Source of the DNA: Candidatus Rifleibacteriota bacterium
GTDB lineage: Bacteria; Muiribacteriota; Ozemobacteria; Ozemobacterales; Ozemobacteraceae
Reading direction: 5' to 3'
NCBI GenBank assembly: GCA_024710355.1
Contig: JANJUX010000016.1
Coordinates: 248,001-312,000 of the forward strand
Length of the DNA stretch: 64,000 bases
Part shown: positions 16,417 to 25,299 of the stretch, piece by piece
Numbering within the stretch: position 1 is the stretch's first letter
Layout: each line of letters starts with the position of its first letter
Made by a program: the position numbers and the translations under genes
Notes under the pieces: generated by a model
Seen by the model: the letters and a program-made list of their open reading frames with translations, nothing else
The model's database searches: none
Told to the model about the DNA's origin: nothing

Positions 16417-17058
16417 ATGAAACATTTAATTGCCCTGTTTCTGATGTTGCAGCTGCTGCTGGCAACCGCCTGCGGGCAAAGCCAGTCAGAGAAAGAGACA
16501 TTCAAAACGCTGAAATTCATCAGGTTCGATCAAAAGAATATGCAGGCCTGGTATGTTCCGACGCGGGCGGTCCTTAGCAGGCCAGGCAATGCCACCGCAC
16601 CGGTTCTGCTGCTTATCGGCAAAGAAATACTGCTTCAGGGCATGCTGAAGCTGCAGGAGTCATCGGAAGACCTTGCAGCGCTTGAAAATAGTCTGAAAGC
16701 CAGATATGGCAATGATCTTTCGCTAAGGCGCGACCTCACCTGCGGCGTTCGTATAAAAGCCGAACTCAATGACAAAACGGTGTTTGAACACCAGACCATG
16801 TCTGGGAATCAGGGCCTGCCGCTTATGATGAATCTGCCCGACCCGGGCAGCGCCAGCCTGAAAATTCGTCTGCAGTTTTCACCGGCATCCACACCAGGCC
16901 CGGCGCTTCAGAAAAGCGGCAGCTTCAGTTACAGCAAAACGATGCAGAACGTGAACGGGCAAAAGCAGGCTGAAGAACAGGCAATTGCAACGGCAACCAC
17001 GATCGCCCAGCCGGTCACAGGCTCATTTGACGTTACTCACGACATTGAGTTGAGATAA
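16417..17058 (+). CDS. Small putative lipoprotein, possible shortened family relative
   Basis: The 213-residue product begins with a signal peptide ending LLATACG, an imperfect lipobox whose Cys is at residue 19. I do not recognise a known family. The segment MQAWYVPTRAVLSRPG (about 41-56) followed by APVLLLI resembles the FYYVPNRPxLA ... RPVFxLL block near the start of the neighbouring secreted family, and the next 60 residues are spaced similarly, so it may be a shortened relative. This is a judgement by eye. It lies directly after copy 1 on the same strand and ends against a perfect hairpin shared with the converging gene cluster. Confidence 0.55.
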   Translation: MKHLIALFLMLQLLLATACGQSQSEKETFKTLKFIRFDQKNMQAWYVPTRAVLSRPGNATAPVLLLIGKEILLQGMLKLQESSEDLAALENSLKARYGNDLSLRRDLTCGVRIKAELNDKTVFEHQTMSGNQGLPLMMNLPDPGSASLKIRLQFSPASTPGPALQKSGSFSYSKTMQNVNGQKQAEEQAIATATTIAQPVTGSFDVTHDIELR

Positions 17059-17060
17059 AA

Positions 17061-17100
17061 ACAGCCGCCAATCAAAATTACTTGATTGGCGGCTGTTGCG
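17061..17100 (-). terminator. Terminator between converging genes
   Basis: A perfect 15-base-pair stem (17061-17075 with 17082-17096, loop of 6) fills the 60 bases between the ends of the + strand lipoprotein gene and the - strand family cluster. Read on the - strand it is followed by TTTT, so it ends the four-gene cluster; on the + strand no T run follows, yet the hairpin may still help. Confidence 0.8.
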
Positions 17101-17118
17101 ATAAAGCTGCTCTGAAAT

Positions 17119-18945
17119 TTACTGCTGCCAGTCAGAGTCAAAAAGCATGAAATGCAACGATGGCTCTATTACACGCAGATCTTTGTCATTATTAACCCAC
17201 GGCAGGTTTCGTTTTGAACCAATATCTGCGGTCAATACAGGAATTATCGACTCAGCTTTTTCACCCTCGCGGGTTGCTTCGATCAGGTACACCAGCCTGT
17301 CTGCAATCTTATCCTTTGCCAGCAGCACATTTTCAATTCTTGTTCCCTTGCTGCCCTTTTTCAGAACGATTTTAAGCTTTTTGATCCCATCGTCATTATT
17401 GAAACTGAGCGCTGATAAATCGATGATTATGTTGTCGACAATATCGACTGCAGTGGGCAAAGGCAGGTTTCCGTCGAACAGCGGCGTCTGGTATCTGACC
17501 TTGATGATGTTTGCCCTGATCGATGATGGGTGGTTCTGCTCGATTGATACGTCAATTTTAAAAGCGTATTCCTTACGGATGACCTCCAGATCATCATTAT
17601 GCTTTTTGAAAAGCGACAGAAGGGGAAATTTCAGACTGCCGGTTTCAGCTCCATCTTTGTTTTTCCAGCTGAACGGATCTGCAGAAGACCACCTGGCGAT
17701 ATCAGACAACTCAGAAATCTGCCTGCCGTCAGAGTCTACGACTTCCGCGGTCATGACAACGCTTTTTATTCCGAGCTCGGGGTTGGTATCGATAACCGGC
17801 AGAAGAAGGTAGGCGCTTGCCCAGGCTCCGGAAAAAAAGGTGCTGACAAGCTTGCTTTTCACACTCTCAGGATACGAGTTTATACCAATAAAGGCCCCGC
17901 ATGAGGTTCTGCGTTCAGCCACAACCGACTGGTTAAAAATAAAGGTTTCAGAGCCTTTTTTGATCAGCTTGAGCTCGCGAAGCTTCACATCGATACCTGT
18001 TCTGAGGCCGAAAAAACATTTGCTCAGCGCATCAGGTTTCGCCGCATTATCGGTATCGATGACTTCGGGCGGCGATATTTTCTCGATAAGATTATTCTGC
18101 AGCCGCTGCAGCACCGGCTCAAGGTAGCGATCGAGCGTTGCGGCATCGACTGATTCACTGGTGAGACTTTCAACGGTCAGACAGCCTTCAGAAACAAGCT
18201 TTTCTCTTATTTTTGTCTTACTGACACCAACGTCGATACCACAAAAATAGGTGCCCAGCGAAATTCTCAGGTCACTTGAAGATTTCATGCTTTCGTAGGT
18301 CTGATCCCAGTTGATTGTGGCCTTGAACCCACCAGGGGGCAGCAGACCTTCAAAAGTCAGATTCATCAGTACACCGACCCCAGAACCCTTTTTGTCTACG
18401 AGTGTCGAATACAGATCGGCATCAAAACGGTCCATTTTTAACTGAAACGGCAACGCGCCGGTAATATAGGCAGGAGAAAAGCCGGGTGCCTGGCTGCCAT
18501 CGGCCGTAATTTTTCCGGAACCGTCAAAAAGAAAAGCTTCGGCCTTGTGAAATGGCAGAATTGTCAAAGAAACCGCATTTTTGTTGTTTGATCGCTCTTT
18601 GAGAGCTTTTTCGACCTTTTTTCTGGTTTCTTCGGGCATGTTAAGGGTAACGCAGAACTGCAAAACGCCGCCATCATAGGTTGCAGTATCGTTTTTCGCC
18701 TGGTAGGTCACCAGCTGAAAAACCGGCCTGGGATCATCTTTTTTGCCCGGTGTTTTTTCAAGGAGAAATGGCTTTTCGGGCACATAATACCATTTGTCCG
18801 CGTTTTTGCTGTCACGGATCAGGGTAACACCTTCGACAGTGATCATGTGCTCCGGAAGCAGGCTGACCTGGGCATCTGCCACACAGGCAGTGAAGAGCAG
18901 CATTAAAGCGATCAGGTGCTTCTTTAAAAAAAAGTTCGACTGCAT
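17119..18945 (-). CDS. Secreted protein of unrecognised six-member family, copy 2
   Basis: A 608-residue protein with a signal peptide (about 1-25, LLFTACVADAQ). It shares the family blocks: WYYVPEKPFLLEK near 47-59, RPVFQLVTYQ near 72-81, LTILPFHKAEAFLFDGSG near 128-145, INWDQTYES near 228-236, PPEVIDTD near 299-306, SCGAFIGINSYPESVKSK near 349-366, and at the very end LPWVNNDKDLRV and LHFMLFDSDW. The ATG at 18945 has GGGAGG upstream. It is the last gene of a four-gene leftward cluster and is followed by a strong hairpin. An alternative signal cleavage at the Cys (a lipobox-like FTAC) is possible. Confidence 0.72.
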   Translation of the reverse strand: MQSNFFLKKHLIALMLLFTACVADAQVSLLPEHMITVEGVTLIRDSKNADKWYYVPEKPFLLEKTPGKKDDPRPVFQLVTYQAKNDTATYDGGVLQFCVTLNMPEETRKKVEKALKERSNNKNAVSLTILPFHKAEAFLFDGSGKITADGSQAPGFSPAYITGALPFQLKMDRFDADLYSTLVDKKGSGVGVLMNLTFEGLLPPGGFKATINWDQTYESMKSSSDLRISLGTYFCGIDVGVSKTKIREKLVSEGCLTVESLTSESVDAATLDRYLEPVLQRLQNNLIEKISPPEVIDTDNAAKPDALSKCFFGLRTGIDVKLRELKLIKKGSETFIFNQSVVAERRTSCGAFIGINSYPESVKSKLVSTFFSGAWASAYLLLPVIDTNPELGIKSVVMTAEVVDSDGRQISELSDIARWSSADPFSWKNKDGAETGSLKFPLLSLFKKHNDDLEVIRKEYAFKIDVSIEQNHPSSIRANIIKVRYQTPLFDGNLPLPTAVDIVDNIIIDLSALSFNNDDGIKKLKIVLKKGSKGTRIENVLLAKDKIADRLVYLIEATREGEKAESIIPVLTADIGSKRNLPWVNNDKDLRVIEPSLHFMLFDSDWQQ

Positions 18946-18975
18946 AAAACCTCCCGGTATTTACCTTGTTCTACT

Positions 18976-19014
18976 AAAAGAAAATGAGAACTCTGACAGA
19001 GCGCCAGAGTTCTC
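18976..19014 (-). terminator. Hairpin with T-rich tail between family copies 3 and 2
   Basis: The arms 18986-18995 and 19005-19014 pair perfectly over 10 bases. Read on the - strand the stem is followed by ATTTTCTTTT, so it is a fair intrinsic terminator or attenuator between copy 3 and copy 2 of the secreted family, and would lower expression of copy 2 relative to copy 3. Confidence 0.65.
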
Positions 19015-19034
19015 AATAAGAAGTTCAGAGAAAC

Positions 19035-20984
19035 TTATTTGAAAACTTCGTCGTCAGGATTCCAGTCGTAATCGCCCGGATCAAGATAAAGCCCGTAGCC
19101 TTCGCGCAGATCATTGCCATTTTGTTCCCAGTCGATCTGCGTTTTCTTATTTTTGTTAGGTCTGTGCAGATAGAAAACAACCTTGGGAATAAGCTTGTAT
19201 TCACCATCACGGGGAACAAACCAGCTGTGAGTCGATTCAGTCGCTTTGCTCTTCGCATCAAAAACCCATGAATAGCGGCCTTTCTTGCCGGCATCGGTCA
19301 TGTGGTCGATGTCGAAGTTCACTCTCTTCAGGCCCTTTTTAGCGTCAAGCGACAGGTTGTCACAGGTGACGGTAAGAGTTTCAACCATTTCCTGCGGGCT
19401 GTCGAAGGTTTTGTTGCCGGCCATCATTTCCTGAACTTTATCGAATTTTACTGTATCGATCAGGGTGCCCTTGCCCTTCGAAGAAATCTTCATTTCGATT
19501 TTGTATTCGACGTAGTCATTGATTTCCTTGTTGGCTGCCTTTGCTTCAGCATAAAGAGCCTGGAGGGGCCAGACAATATTGCTCACCGAATTGCCGTTTT
19601 TATCAACCCAACCCGGTTTTTTATCGACTGCATTGGGGCGCCAGGTGATCAGCTGCGGATTTTCAGTTCCTGAGAATCTGGGGTATGCGCCAGCCGGCTG
19701 ACCTGAGCCTTCTTTATACTGAACATACTGGTTCAGAGTCACTTCGAGCAGGCAGGGATCAGGGTTAACGGTTGGAATGATATAATAAGCTTTTTCCCAG
19801 TTGCCTGGATCCATGACGATATTGGCGGCTTCGATGATTTCTTTGTCATAGTTGCCGATGCCAATGAAAGTGCCGCATGAAGTGGCGCGGGTAACGCGCT
19901 GAGCCCGGTCAAATTTGAAGGTTTCTTTACCCATCTTATTAACATCGACTTTTTTCATGGCGTATGAACTGCCGCCACCATAAAACATGCCGATACCGTA
20001 GCTGGGCTCTGCTGCTTCTGCCGGTTCAACTTTTTCAGGAGGTGCCATTTTTTCGATCAACTGGCTGTTGATGCGCTCCAGAATCGGGTCGAGAACTTTC
20101 TGCAGAGCTTCGAGTTCATCGCCGTCGCCTTCCATTTTTACAGTGATACAGTTGTTTTCGAGCAGGTTCTCGGCAACGGTTTTTTTGTCTGATTTGCTGG
20201 TGCCGCCGGCGAACAGAAGGGCGTTCCAGTATTTCTTCTCTTTGGTATTTTCACTGAAATGGCTGAAGGTCTGTTTCCAGTCAACTTCTACTGTCAGCTT
20301 GGCAGCAGGCAGAACACCCTGAAACGACATCTGATAATAAACGCCGAGACCGGCCTGGCCTTTCTGGGTGAGGGCTTTCATTGCATCAGCGCCCAGGCTG
20401 GTCAGGTTTATCTGAAAAGGAACAGCCTGAGTAGAGAAAATTGGAGCGATAGATGGCTGCTGAATACCGCTGGACAGCCATTCACCACTCGGTTCATAGA
20501 TCGAGATCGAAGCTGAAGAAACCGGCAGCGGCAGAAGCTTGATGTCGGTCGTTTCAGTGGCCAGACCATTTTTCAGCAAATCTTCAAAGATCAGCTTGGT
20601 TGCCTGAGATGCACTCTCGGGCTGCAGGTCCATGCGCAGAGAGAACTGCAGCAGGCCTTCTTCGTAGATGTCTTTGGTTTTGGCAGATTTGGTCTGCAGT
20701 GTCATGAGCTGAAAAACTGGTCTGACAGTCCGTTTGTTATCTTTGACAGTCACAGTTTCGGCCAGACGGGGGCGATTTGGCACGTAGTAGAAAACCAGAG
20801 GATTATCGGAATCCTGAATTACGGTAATCATGTTTTCTTCAACGCTGTTGCCAACTTTTTCGTTAATCTGAACCGTACGCCATTTCTGGGCATCGAGACT
20901 CGGCAACGCCGAAGCCGGGTTAACGGCTACCAGGCAGAGAAAAATGGCCATAAGGCCGGTAAACAGTACATTCATTCTTTTCAC
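19035..20984 (-). CDS. Secreted protein of unrecognised six-member family, copy 3
   Basis: A 649-residue exported protein; signal peptide about 1-26 (ending NPASA). Family blocks seen: FYYVPNRPRLAET near 64-76, RPVFQLMTLQ near 86-95, KLLPLPVSSASISIYEPSGE near 152-171, IAPIFSTQAVPFQINLTSLG near 183-202, VDWKQTFSHFSE near 242-253, MAPPEKVEPAEAAEP near 313-327, TSCGTFIGIGNYDKE near 365-379 and a tail with IDWEQNGNDLREG then PGDYDW. The start is GTG at 20984 with AAGGGAG six bases upstream; an ATG three codons later has worse spacing. Copy 3 lacks the long central insert of copies 4 and 5. It lies 60 bases after copy 4. Confidence 0.72.
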   Translation of the reverse strand: MKRMNVLFTGLMAIFLCLVAVNPASALPSLDAQKWRTVQINEKVGNSVEENMITVIQDSDNPLVFYYVPNRPRLAETVTVKDNKRTVRPVFQLMTLQTKSAKTKDIYEEGLLQFSLRMDLQPESASQATKLIFEDLLKNGLATETTDIKLLPLPVSSASISIYEPSGEWLSSGIQQPSIAPIFSTQAVPFQINLTSLGADAMKALTQKGQAGLGVYYQMSFQGVLPAAKLTVEVDWKQTFSHFSENTKEKKYWNALLFAGGTSKSDKKTVAENLLENNCITVKMEGDGDELEALQKVLDPILERINSQLIEKMAPPEKVEPAEAAEPSYGIGMFYGGGSSYAMKKVDVNKMGKETFKFDRAQRVTRATSCGTFIGIGNYDKEIIEAANIVMDPGNWEKAYYIIPTVNPDPCLLEVTLNQYVQYKEGSGQPAGAYPRFSGTENPQLITWRPNAVDKKPGWVDKNGNSVSNIVWPLQALYAEAKAANKEINDYVEYKIEMKISSKGKGTLIDTVKFDKVQEMMAGNKTFDSPQEMVETLTVTCDNLSLDAKKGLKRVNFDIDHMTDAGKKGRYSWVFDAKSKATESTHSWFVPRDGEYKLIPKVVFYLHRPNKNKKTQIDWEQNGNDLREGYGLYLDPGDYDWNPDDEVFK

Positions 20985-21012
20985 GCTATGCTCCCTTATT
21001 GAATTTTAATCT

Positions 21013-21032
21013 CTGCACCCTTTCGAGTGCAG
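21013..21032 (-). repeat. Small hairpin between family copies 4 and 3
   Basis: The arms CTGCAC (21013-21018) and GTGCAG (21027-21032) form a 6-base-pair stem in the 60 bases between copies 4 and 3. It lacks a T run, so it is more likely an mRNA processing or stability element than a terminator, if it acts at all. Confidence 0.35.
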
Positions 21033-21044
21033 CTTTTAACAAGA

Positions 21045-22955
21045 TCAGTCAAGGTTTACGATCGCATCTTCAGGACTTTGAGACGAATCGAAGTCTTTGT
21101 TCCAGGCGCCGTCGAACAACATCACATAAAGGTCGGGCTGGATCTCTCTGAGGTTTTTATTGCAGAGAGGCCATTTGCCAAGCACGCCCTTTTTCTGGGC
21201 AAATGCCAGGCTGGGAACGGTAATATTTTTTTCGTCGACCGGAACCATAAAACGCTGAATCGGTGTATCGGCGCTCAATAAGATGCTCCAGGTGCGAGAA
21301 CCGGCTTTGAGTTGACCGGGCGCCTTGAAAACCTGTCCCTCTTCGCTGCCAAAGGTCATGCAGGAAGCGTCTATGGTAACGATGTCGACAAGATCAGTCG
21401 GAGGCGCAATCGCCAGGTCACCGTCAAACAGCGGCGCGTAGCTGGTAATCTCTATTGATTTACCGCTTGTGGGCTTGATGATTGTAGCGATTTTAAAGCG
21501 ATAATTATCTCGGTTAAAGCCTTCTTTGTCATACAGAGCCTTGAGCGGGAACTGGAAATTGATAATTTCCTTTCTGTCTTTATCTGTCCAGATGGCTTTT
21601 CCGGTTTTATTGAAGCCGGCAGATTCGGTTTTGTAGCCAGAGATCTGCTGCCATTTATCTTCTCCGATTTTTTCTTCGGGGGTTACGGCAATATCAAGGC
21701 TGCTGATGCCAAGTGTCGCAGTGGCGCCAACCGACGGCAGAACATAGAAAGCCCTTTCCCAGTTACCGGCGGGCATGGTGGTTATGCATTTTTCCTGCAC
21801 ATCTTTCGGAAAATTGCCGATGCCAAGCAGGCCACCGAAGGAGGTGGTGCGGTCAACAATGGCCTGGCGGTCGAATTTGTAGGTGAATTTGCCCTTTTTG
21901 ACAATCTTTACGTCTTTAAGAGCGAAGTCGACTTTGGCGCCGACCTTGAAGAAACGTCCGGTAGCTTTCATTACCGCTTCGCTGATACCCTGAGCGGCAG
22001 CGGCCAGCTCCGGCTTGGCTTCGTCTTCTTTGAGCTTTTCGGCTTCTGCCGGAGCAATTGAAGTGGGCGGGTGAATCTGTTCGAAGAGTTCTTTGGTTAT
22101 GAGGTTCAGAACCGGAGTCATGAGGTCATCGAGCAGCTTGGCGTCAGCGGCTTCACTGGTAAGAGAGTTGATTTTGATCAGACCTTCGCTGACAAACTTT
22201 TCGCGCAGGGTGGCAATGTCGAGACCAAGGCTGCCGCTGATGGAGTTTTTCGCAACTTCAAGGGCCACTTCGGTATTGGTGCTGAAATGTTCATAGCAGG
22301 CATCCCAGTCGACTTCAACTTCGAAACCGGCTTTAGGAGTCATACCTTGAAAGGTGTAGGTTATCAGAACCGGCAGACCGCCCTGCTTGGTGCAGAGAGC
22401 CTTGATGACATCAGCACCGAGACTCTTGAGCTTGAGCATGAACGGATAGTGCTGGGTGCCGAAAATCGGGGCGATACCAGGCTTGGGAGCTGCCTGGTCA
22501 AGCATCTGGCCACCGAGGTCATAAAGGGTCAGCTCGGCACTTTTGATTGCCAGCGGCGACAGGCGCGGAACTTTTCCGGCCGGCACCTTGAGGCTGAAAA
22601 GCTTGGACTTGATTTTATCGATGGTGCCCTGGGCTACGCCAGAAACCATAGACATCTGAAGAATGCCACCGTCGCCATCTTTGGTCTGGTAGCTGAGGAG
22701 CTGAAATATCGGCATGGTTTTGCCATCGATTTTTTCGGTAGCGATGGTCGGCTTGATCGGAACATAATAGAAATGCTCGCCAATGCGGCCGTCTCTGATG
22801 ACCGTATAGGTTTCGGGACCATTCTCGGTGTCGACCGTTACAACATACTGATCAGAGGCAGCCAGGCTTGGGGCCTGAGCAAAAGCACCGGTCAGCGATA
22901 GAACGAAACTGCAGGCGAAAAGCCATACAGCGAGGGTGCGGGAATTAAATTTCAT
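21045..22955 (-). CDS. Secreted protein of unrecognised six-member family, copy 4
   Basis: A 636-residue exported protein with a textbook signal peptide (1-27, ending GAFAQA). I place the start at the ATG at 22955, which has GGAGG five bases upstream; an in-frame TTG at 22982 has no such site. Family blocks: FYYVPIKPTIATEK, MPIFQLLSYQ, RLSPLAIKSAELTLYDLGG, IAPIFGTQHYPFMLKLKSLG, LITYTFQGMTPKAGFEVEVD, HPPTSIAPAEAEK, a helical insert of about 40 residues, FDRQAIVDRTTSFGGLLGIG, TTMPAGNWERAFYVLPSVG, and the tail CNKNLREIQPDLYVMLFDG. It is closest to copy 5 in sequence and in having the longer central insert. Confidence 0.73.
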   Translation of the reverse strand: MKFNSRTLAVWLFACSFVLSLTGAFAQAPSLAASDQYVVTVDTENGPETYTVIRDGRIGEHFYYVPIKPTIATEKIDGKTMPIFQLLSYQTKDGDGGILQMSMVSGVAQGTIDKIKSKLFSLKVPAGKVPRLSPLAIKSAELTLYDLGGQMLDQAAPKPGIAPIFGTQHYPFMLKLKSLGADVIKALCTKQGGLPVLITYTFQGMTPKAGFEVEVDWDACYEHFSTNTEVALEVAKNSISGSLGLDIATLREKFVSEGLIKINSLTSEAADAKLLDDLMTPVLNLITKELFEQIHPPTSIAPAEAEKLKEDEAKPELAAAAQGISEAVMKATGRFFKVGAKVDFALKDVKIVKKGKFTYKFDRQAIVDRTTSFGGLLGIGNFPKDVQEKCITTMPAGNWERAFYVLPSVGATATLGISSLDIAVTPEEKIGEDKWQQISGYKTESAGFNKTGKAIWTDKDRKEIINFQFPLKALYDKEGFNRDNYRFKIATIIKPTSGKSIEITSYAPLFDGDLAIAPPTDLVDIVTIDASCMTFGSEEGQVFKAPGQLKAGSRTWSILLSADTPIQRFMVPVDEKNITVPSLAFAQKKGVLGKWPLCNKNLREIQPDLYVMLFDGAWNKDFDSSQSPEDAIVNLD

Positions 22956-22982
22956 TTGTTCCTCCATTGGTTTCTTTAACAA

Positions 22983-23012
22983 TTCCGGCCGCTGTCAGGA
23001 CAGCGGCCGGAA
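22983..23012 (-). terminator. Perfect GC-rich hairpin between family copies 5 and 4
   Basis: The arms 22983-22996 and 22999-23012 pair perfectly over 14 bases around a 2-base loop. It stands 6 bases after the copy 5 stop. On the - strand only a weak TTGTTAAAG follows, so it may act as a partial terminator or protect the upstream mRNA from decay. Confidence 0.6.
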
Positions 23013-23018
23013 AAGGGT

Positions 23019-25184
23019 TTACTTCTGTTCGGGTTCTGGTTCGCCCATTATTGAATCGGTGTCGGCAGATTTGTCCCAGTCGCTGTCAAACAGGGTGATA
23101 TCATAGTTTGCATCGATATCTGAGAGCTGCCTGTTATTGCCAGCCCAGTCAAATTTTTTGCCTTTTTTGGTAAAAAACTGCATGCCAGTTATCTTCACAG
23201 ATTTTGCGTCTTTCGGGATCAGGAAACCCTGATTGCCTTTGTTTGCATCAAGTTTGAAAGGCAAGGAGAGGTTATCTGCCTTCAGTGCACCTTTAATCAA
23301 AAAGATTTCGTTATCGCCTGCACCATAAGTTACGCCGTCGGCAGATATTTTTACAGCCTGCATAAGATCGGTCGGGGGCGACATGGCAAGTTCACCGTCA
23401 AACATCGGAGCATAGGAATCAACGACAAAAGATTGGCCGGTCAATGGCACAACTTCGGCCCTGACCTTGAAGCGGAAGCCAGCCGGATTTGACTTGTAAT
23501 CCGCGGAATCGTATACGGCTTTCAGCGGGAACAGGAAATATTTGACTTCTTTGCCGTTTTTGTCGGTCCAGGTTTCTGTGTTGGCTCTATACATAGCCGA
23601 TTCAATCTTCTGACCGGCAATTTGCTTATCACCAAAAACAGGGATGACACTCAGGTTGATCTGTTTATAGCCCAGGGAGTTTGAATCACCAACCGATGGC
23701 AGGCTATAATATGCGGCTTCCCAGTTGCCATCTGGCAGCACGGTTATACATTCATTCTGGATCTTTTTATCGAATGAACCAATGCCGATCGGGCCGCCGA
23801 AAGAGGTTTTTCGGTCAACGATCGCCTGGCGGTCATAGGTATAAACAAAGGAACCCTTTTTAACATACTTGGCATCCTTCAGGGCGTAGCTGGCTCCGAT
23901 GGCGACCTTGGAGTTCTTGGCGATGTCGGCGGCGACATCGAGAACTTTCATGATCGTTCCGACGTAGGGAACCGAAGTGGCGGCAGCATCCAGCGCTCCC
24001 TTGGCCGCTTCGCCAGCTGCACCGGTTGCAGCTGAGGTCGCTCCCTTGATGGCATCGCCAACGGCAGCACCCGCGGCAGCTCCGGTTGCGGCGGCAGCAT
24101 CGCCTGAGCCGGCAGCGGCATTGTCAGCAGCCGGTTTGCCAATTGCAGAATCTGTGCCCTTGGCGGGGGCAACACCGCTTGCTTCGGCAACACTGGCAGC
24201 AGGAGTCACCGAACCTGCTGGCGGATCTTTGATTTCGGGGGCGGCAATTTCTTTGGCCGAGGCCGGGTCGATCTGCGGCGGAGCTTTGATGTTTTCAAAG
24301 AGCTCTTTGGTTATGAGGTCGATGACCGGGTTCATGGCCGCATCGAGGGCAGTATCAGAGAGTGCTTCGTTGGAAAGCGCGGTGATCTTCATCATACCGT
24401 TGCTTTCCATTTCTTCGCGAATCTTGGTCATGTCAGCGCCCAGATTGGCACCCAGACTGGCGTAAGCGACATTGGCGCGCAGCTTGGTGTCTGAACTGAG
24501 GTGTTTGTAGCAGTTGTCCCAGTTAACTTCGATTTTGAAGCCACCCGGAGGAGTCATGCCCTGGAAAGTATAGGTGATAAGCACCGGCAGGCCGCCATGA
24601 CCGGTGGTCATAGCCTTCATGGCATCAGCACCAAGATCGGTGAGGTTGAGCATGAACGGGAACTGCTGATTGCCGAATATGGGGGCGATGCCTTCTTTGA
24701 CCGGAGCTGACTGCAGCAGCTTGCCGTCAAGGTCGTACATGCTGATAACGGCTTCTTTCATCGGAATCGGTGAAAGGCGGTGCTGTTTTTTCGAATCAGA
24801 AAGCGGAAACTTGCCTTTGATGGTGTTCAGCAGTTCATTTTCTGTTGCCTTTGAAATGGCCGTCTGCACAGAAAACTGCAGAATGCCACCCTGTACCAGT
24901 TCATTGTCTTTCTTTCTCTGGTAGCTGAGCAGCTGAAAAACCGGGTAATCTTTGCCATTACGCTTTTCAATGGCGACATGGGGGCGGGCCGGAACAAAAT
25001 AAAACTGTTCTTCGCGGCGGCCATCACGAATGATGGTAAAAGTTTCGGTACCAAATTCGGTTTTGGCAGAAACATAATAAGCATCAGCCGGAGCCAGACT
25101 CGGAGCCTGAGCAAAATTCGGAGTGGCAAATGCCAGAACAAAAAGGGTACACAAAGAGAGAGCCGTTTTCAATGGGTTACGCAA
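23019..25184 (-). CDS. Secreted protein of unrecognised six-member family, copy 5, with Ala/Gly-rich insert
   Basis: The longest member (721 residues), exported by a signal peptide (about 1-26). Starts at TTG 25184 behind GGAGG. It shares FYFVPARPHVAIEK, YPVFQLLSYQ, RLSPIPMKEAVISMYDLDGK, IAPIFGNQQFPFMLNLTDLG, LITYTFQGMTPPGGFKIEVN, YDRQAIVDRKTSFGGPIGIG, WEAAYYSLPSVGDSNSLG, and the tail WAGNNRQLSDIDANYDITLF. Between the PPQIDPA block and the YALKDAKYVKKG block lies an insert of roughly 110 residues made almost only of Ala, Gly, Thr and scattered charges, then VPYVGTIMKVLDVAADI. This looks like flexible or amphipathic helices; function unknown. It is the first gene of the four-gene cluster. Confidence 0.73.
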   Translation of the reverse strand: MRNPLKTALSLCTLFVLAFATPNFAQAPSLAPADAYYVSAKTEFGTETFTIIRDGRREEQFYFVPARPHVAIEKRNGKDYPVFQLLSYQRKKDNELVQGGILQFSVQTAISKATENELLNTIKGKFPLSDSKKQHRLSPIPMKEAVISMYDLDGKLLQSAPVKEGIAPIFGNQQFPFMLNLTDLGADAMKAMTTGHGGLPVLITYTFQGMTPPGGFKIEVNWDNCYKHLSSDTKLRANVAYASLGANLGADMTKIREEMESNGMMKITALSNEALSDTALDAAMNPVIDLITKELFENIKAPPQIDPASAKEIAAPEIKDPPAGSVTPAASVAEASGVAPAKGTDSAIGKPAADNAAAGSGDAAAATGAAAGAAVGDAIKGATSAATGAAGEAAKGALDAAATSVPYVGTIMKVLDVAADIAKNSKVAIGASYALKDAKYVKKGSFVYTYDRQAIVDRKTSFGGPIGIGSFDKKIQNECITVLPDGNWEAAYYSLPSVGDSNSLGYKQINLSVIPVFGDKQIAGQKIESAMYRANTETWTDKNGKEVKYFLFPLKAVYDSADYKSNPAGFRFKVRAEVVPLTGQSFVVDSYAPMFDGELAMSPPTDLMQAVKISADGVTYGAGDNEIFLIKGALKADNLSLPFKLDANKGNQGFLIPKDAKSVKITGMQFFTKKGKKFDWAGNNRQLSDIDANYDITLFDSDWDKSADTDSIMGEPEPEQK

Positions 25185-25233
25185 TTAAGGCCTCCAAAGA
25201 TTTAAATCTCAAAACTTTTTTTTTACTTCTGCG

Positions 25234-25262
25234 ATACTAGCACCAGAATTTTTATGCCGCAA
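25234..25262 (-). promoter_or_regulatory. Promoter with overlapping inverted repeat, upstream of the family cluster
   Basis: On the - strand TTGCGG (25262-25257) and TAGTAT (25239-25234) are 17 bases apart, upstream of the copy 5 start at 25184. A 9-base inverted repeat, ACCAGAATT at 25242-25250 with AATTCTGGT at 25266-25274, surrounds the -35 box, as an operator would. The same hairpin could form in mRNA from the upstream NHL gene. Confidence 0.45.
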
Positions 25263-25299
25263 GATAATTCTGGTATGCCATTGTACACACCATCGGCAA

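Noticed and set aside
22071..22901. A 276-codon + strand frame inside family copy 4
   Set aside because: Antisense shadow; the copy 4 reading frame has signal peptide and family blocks throughout.
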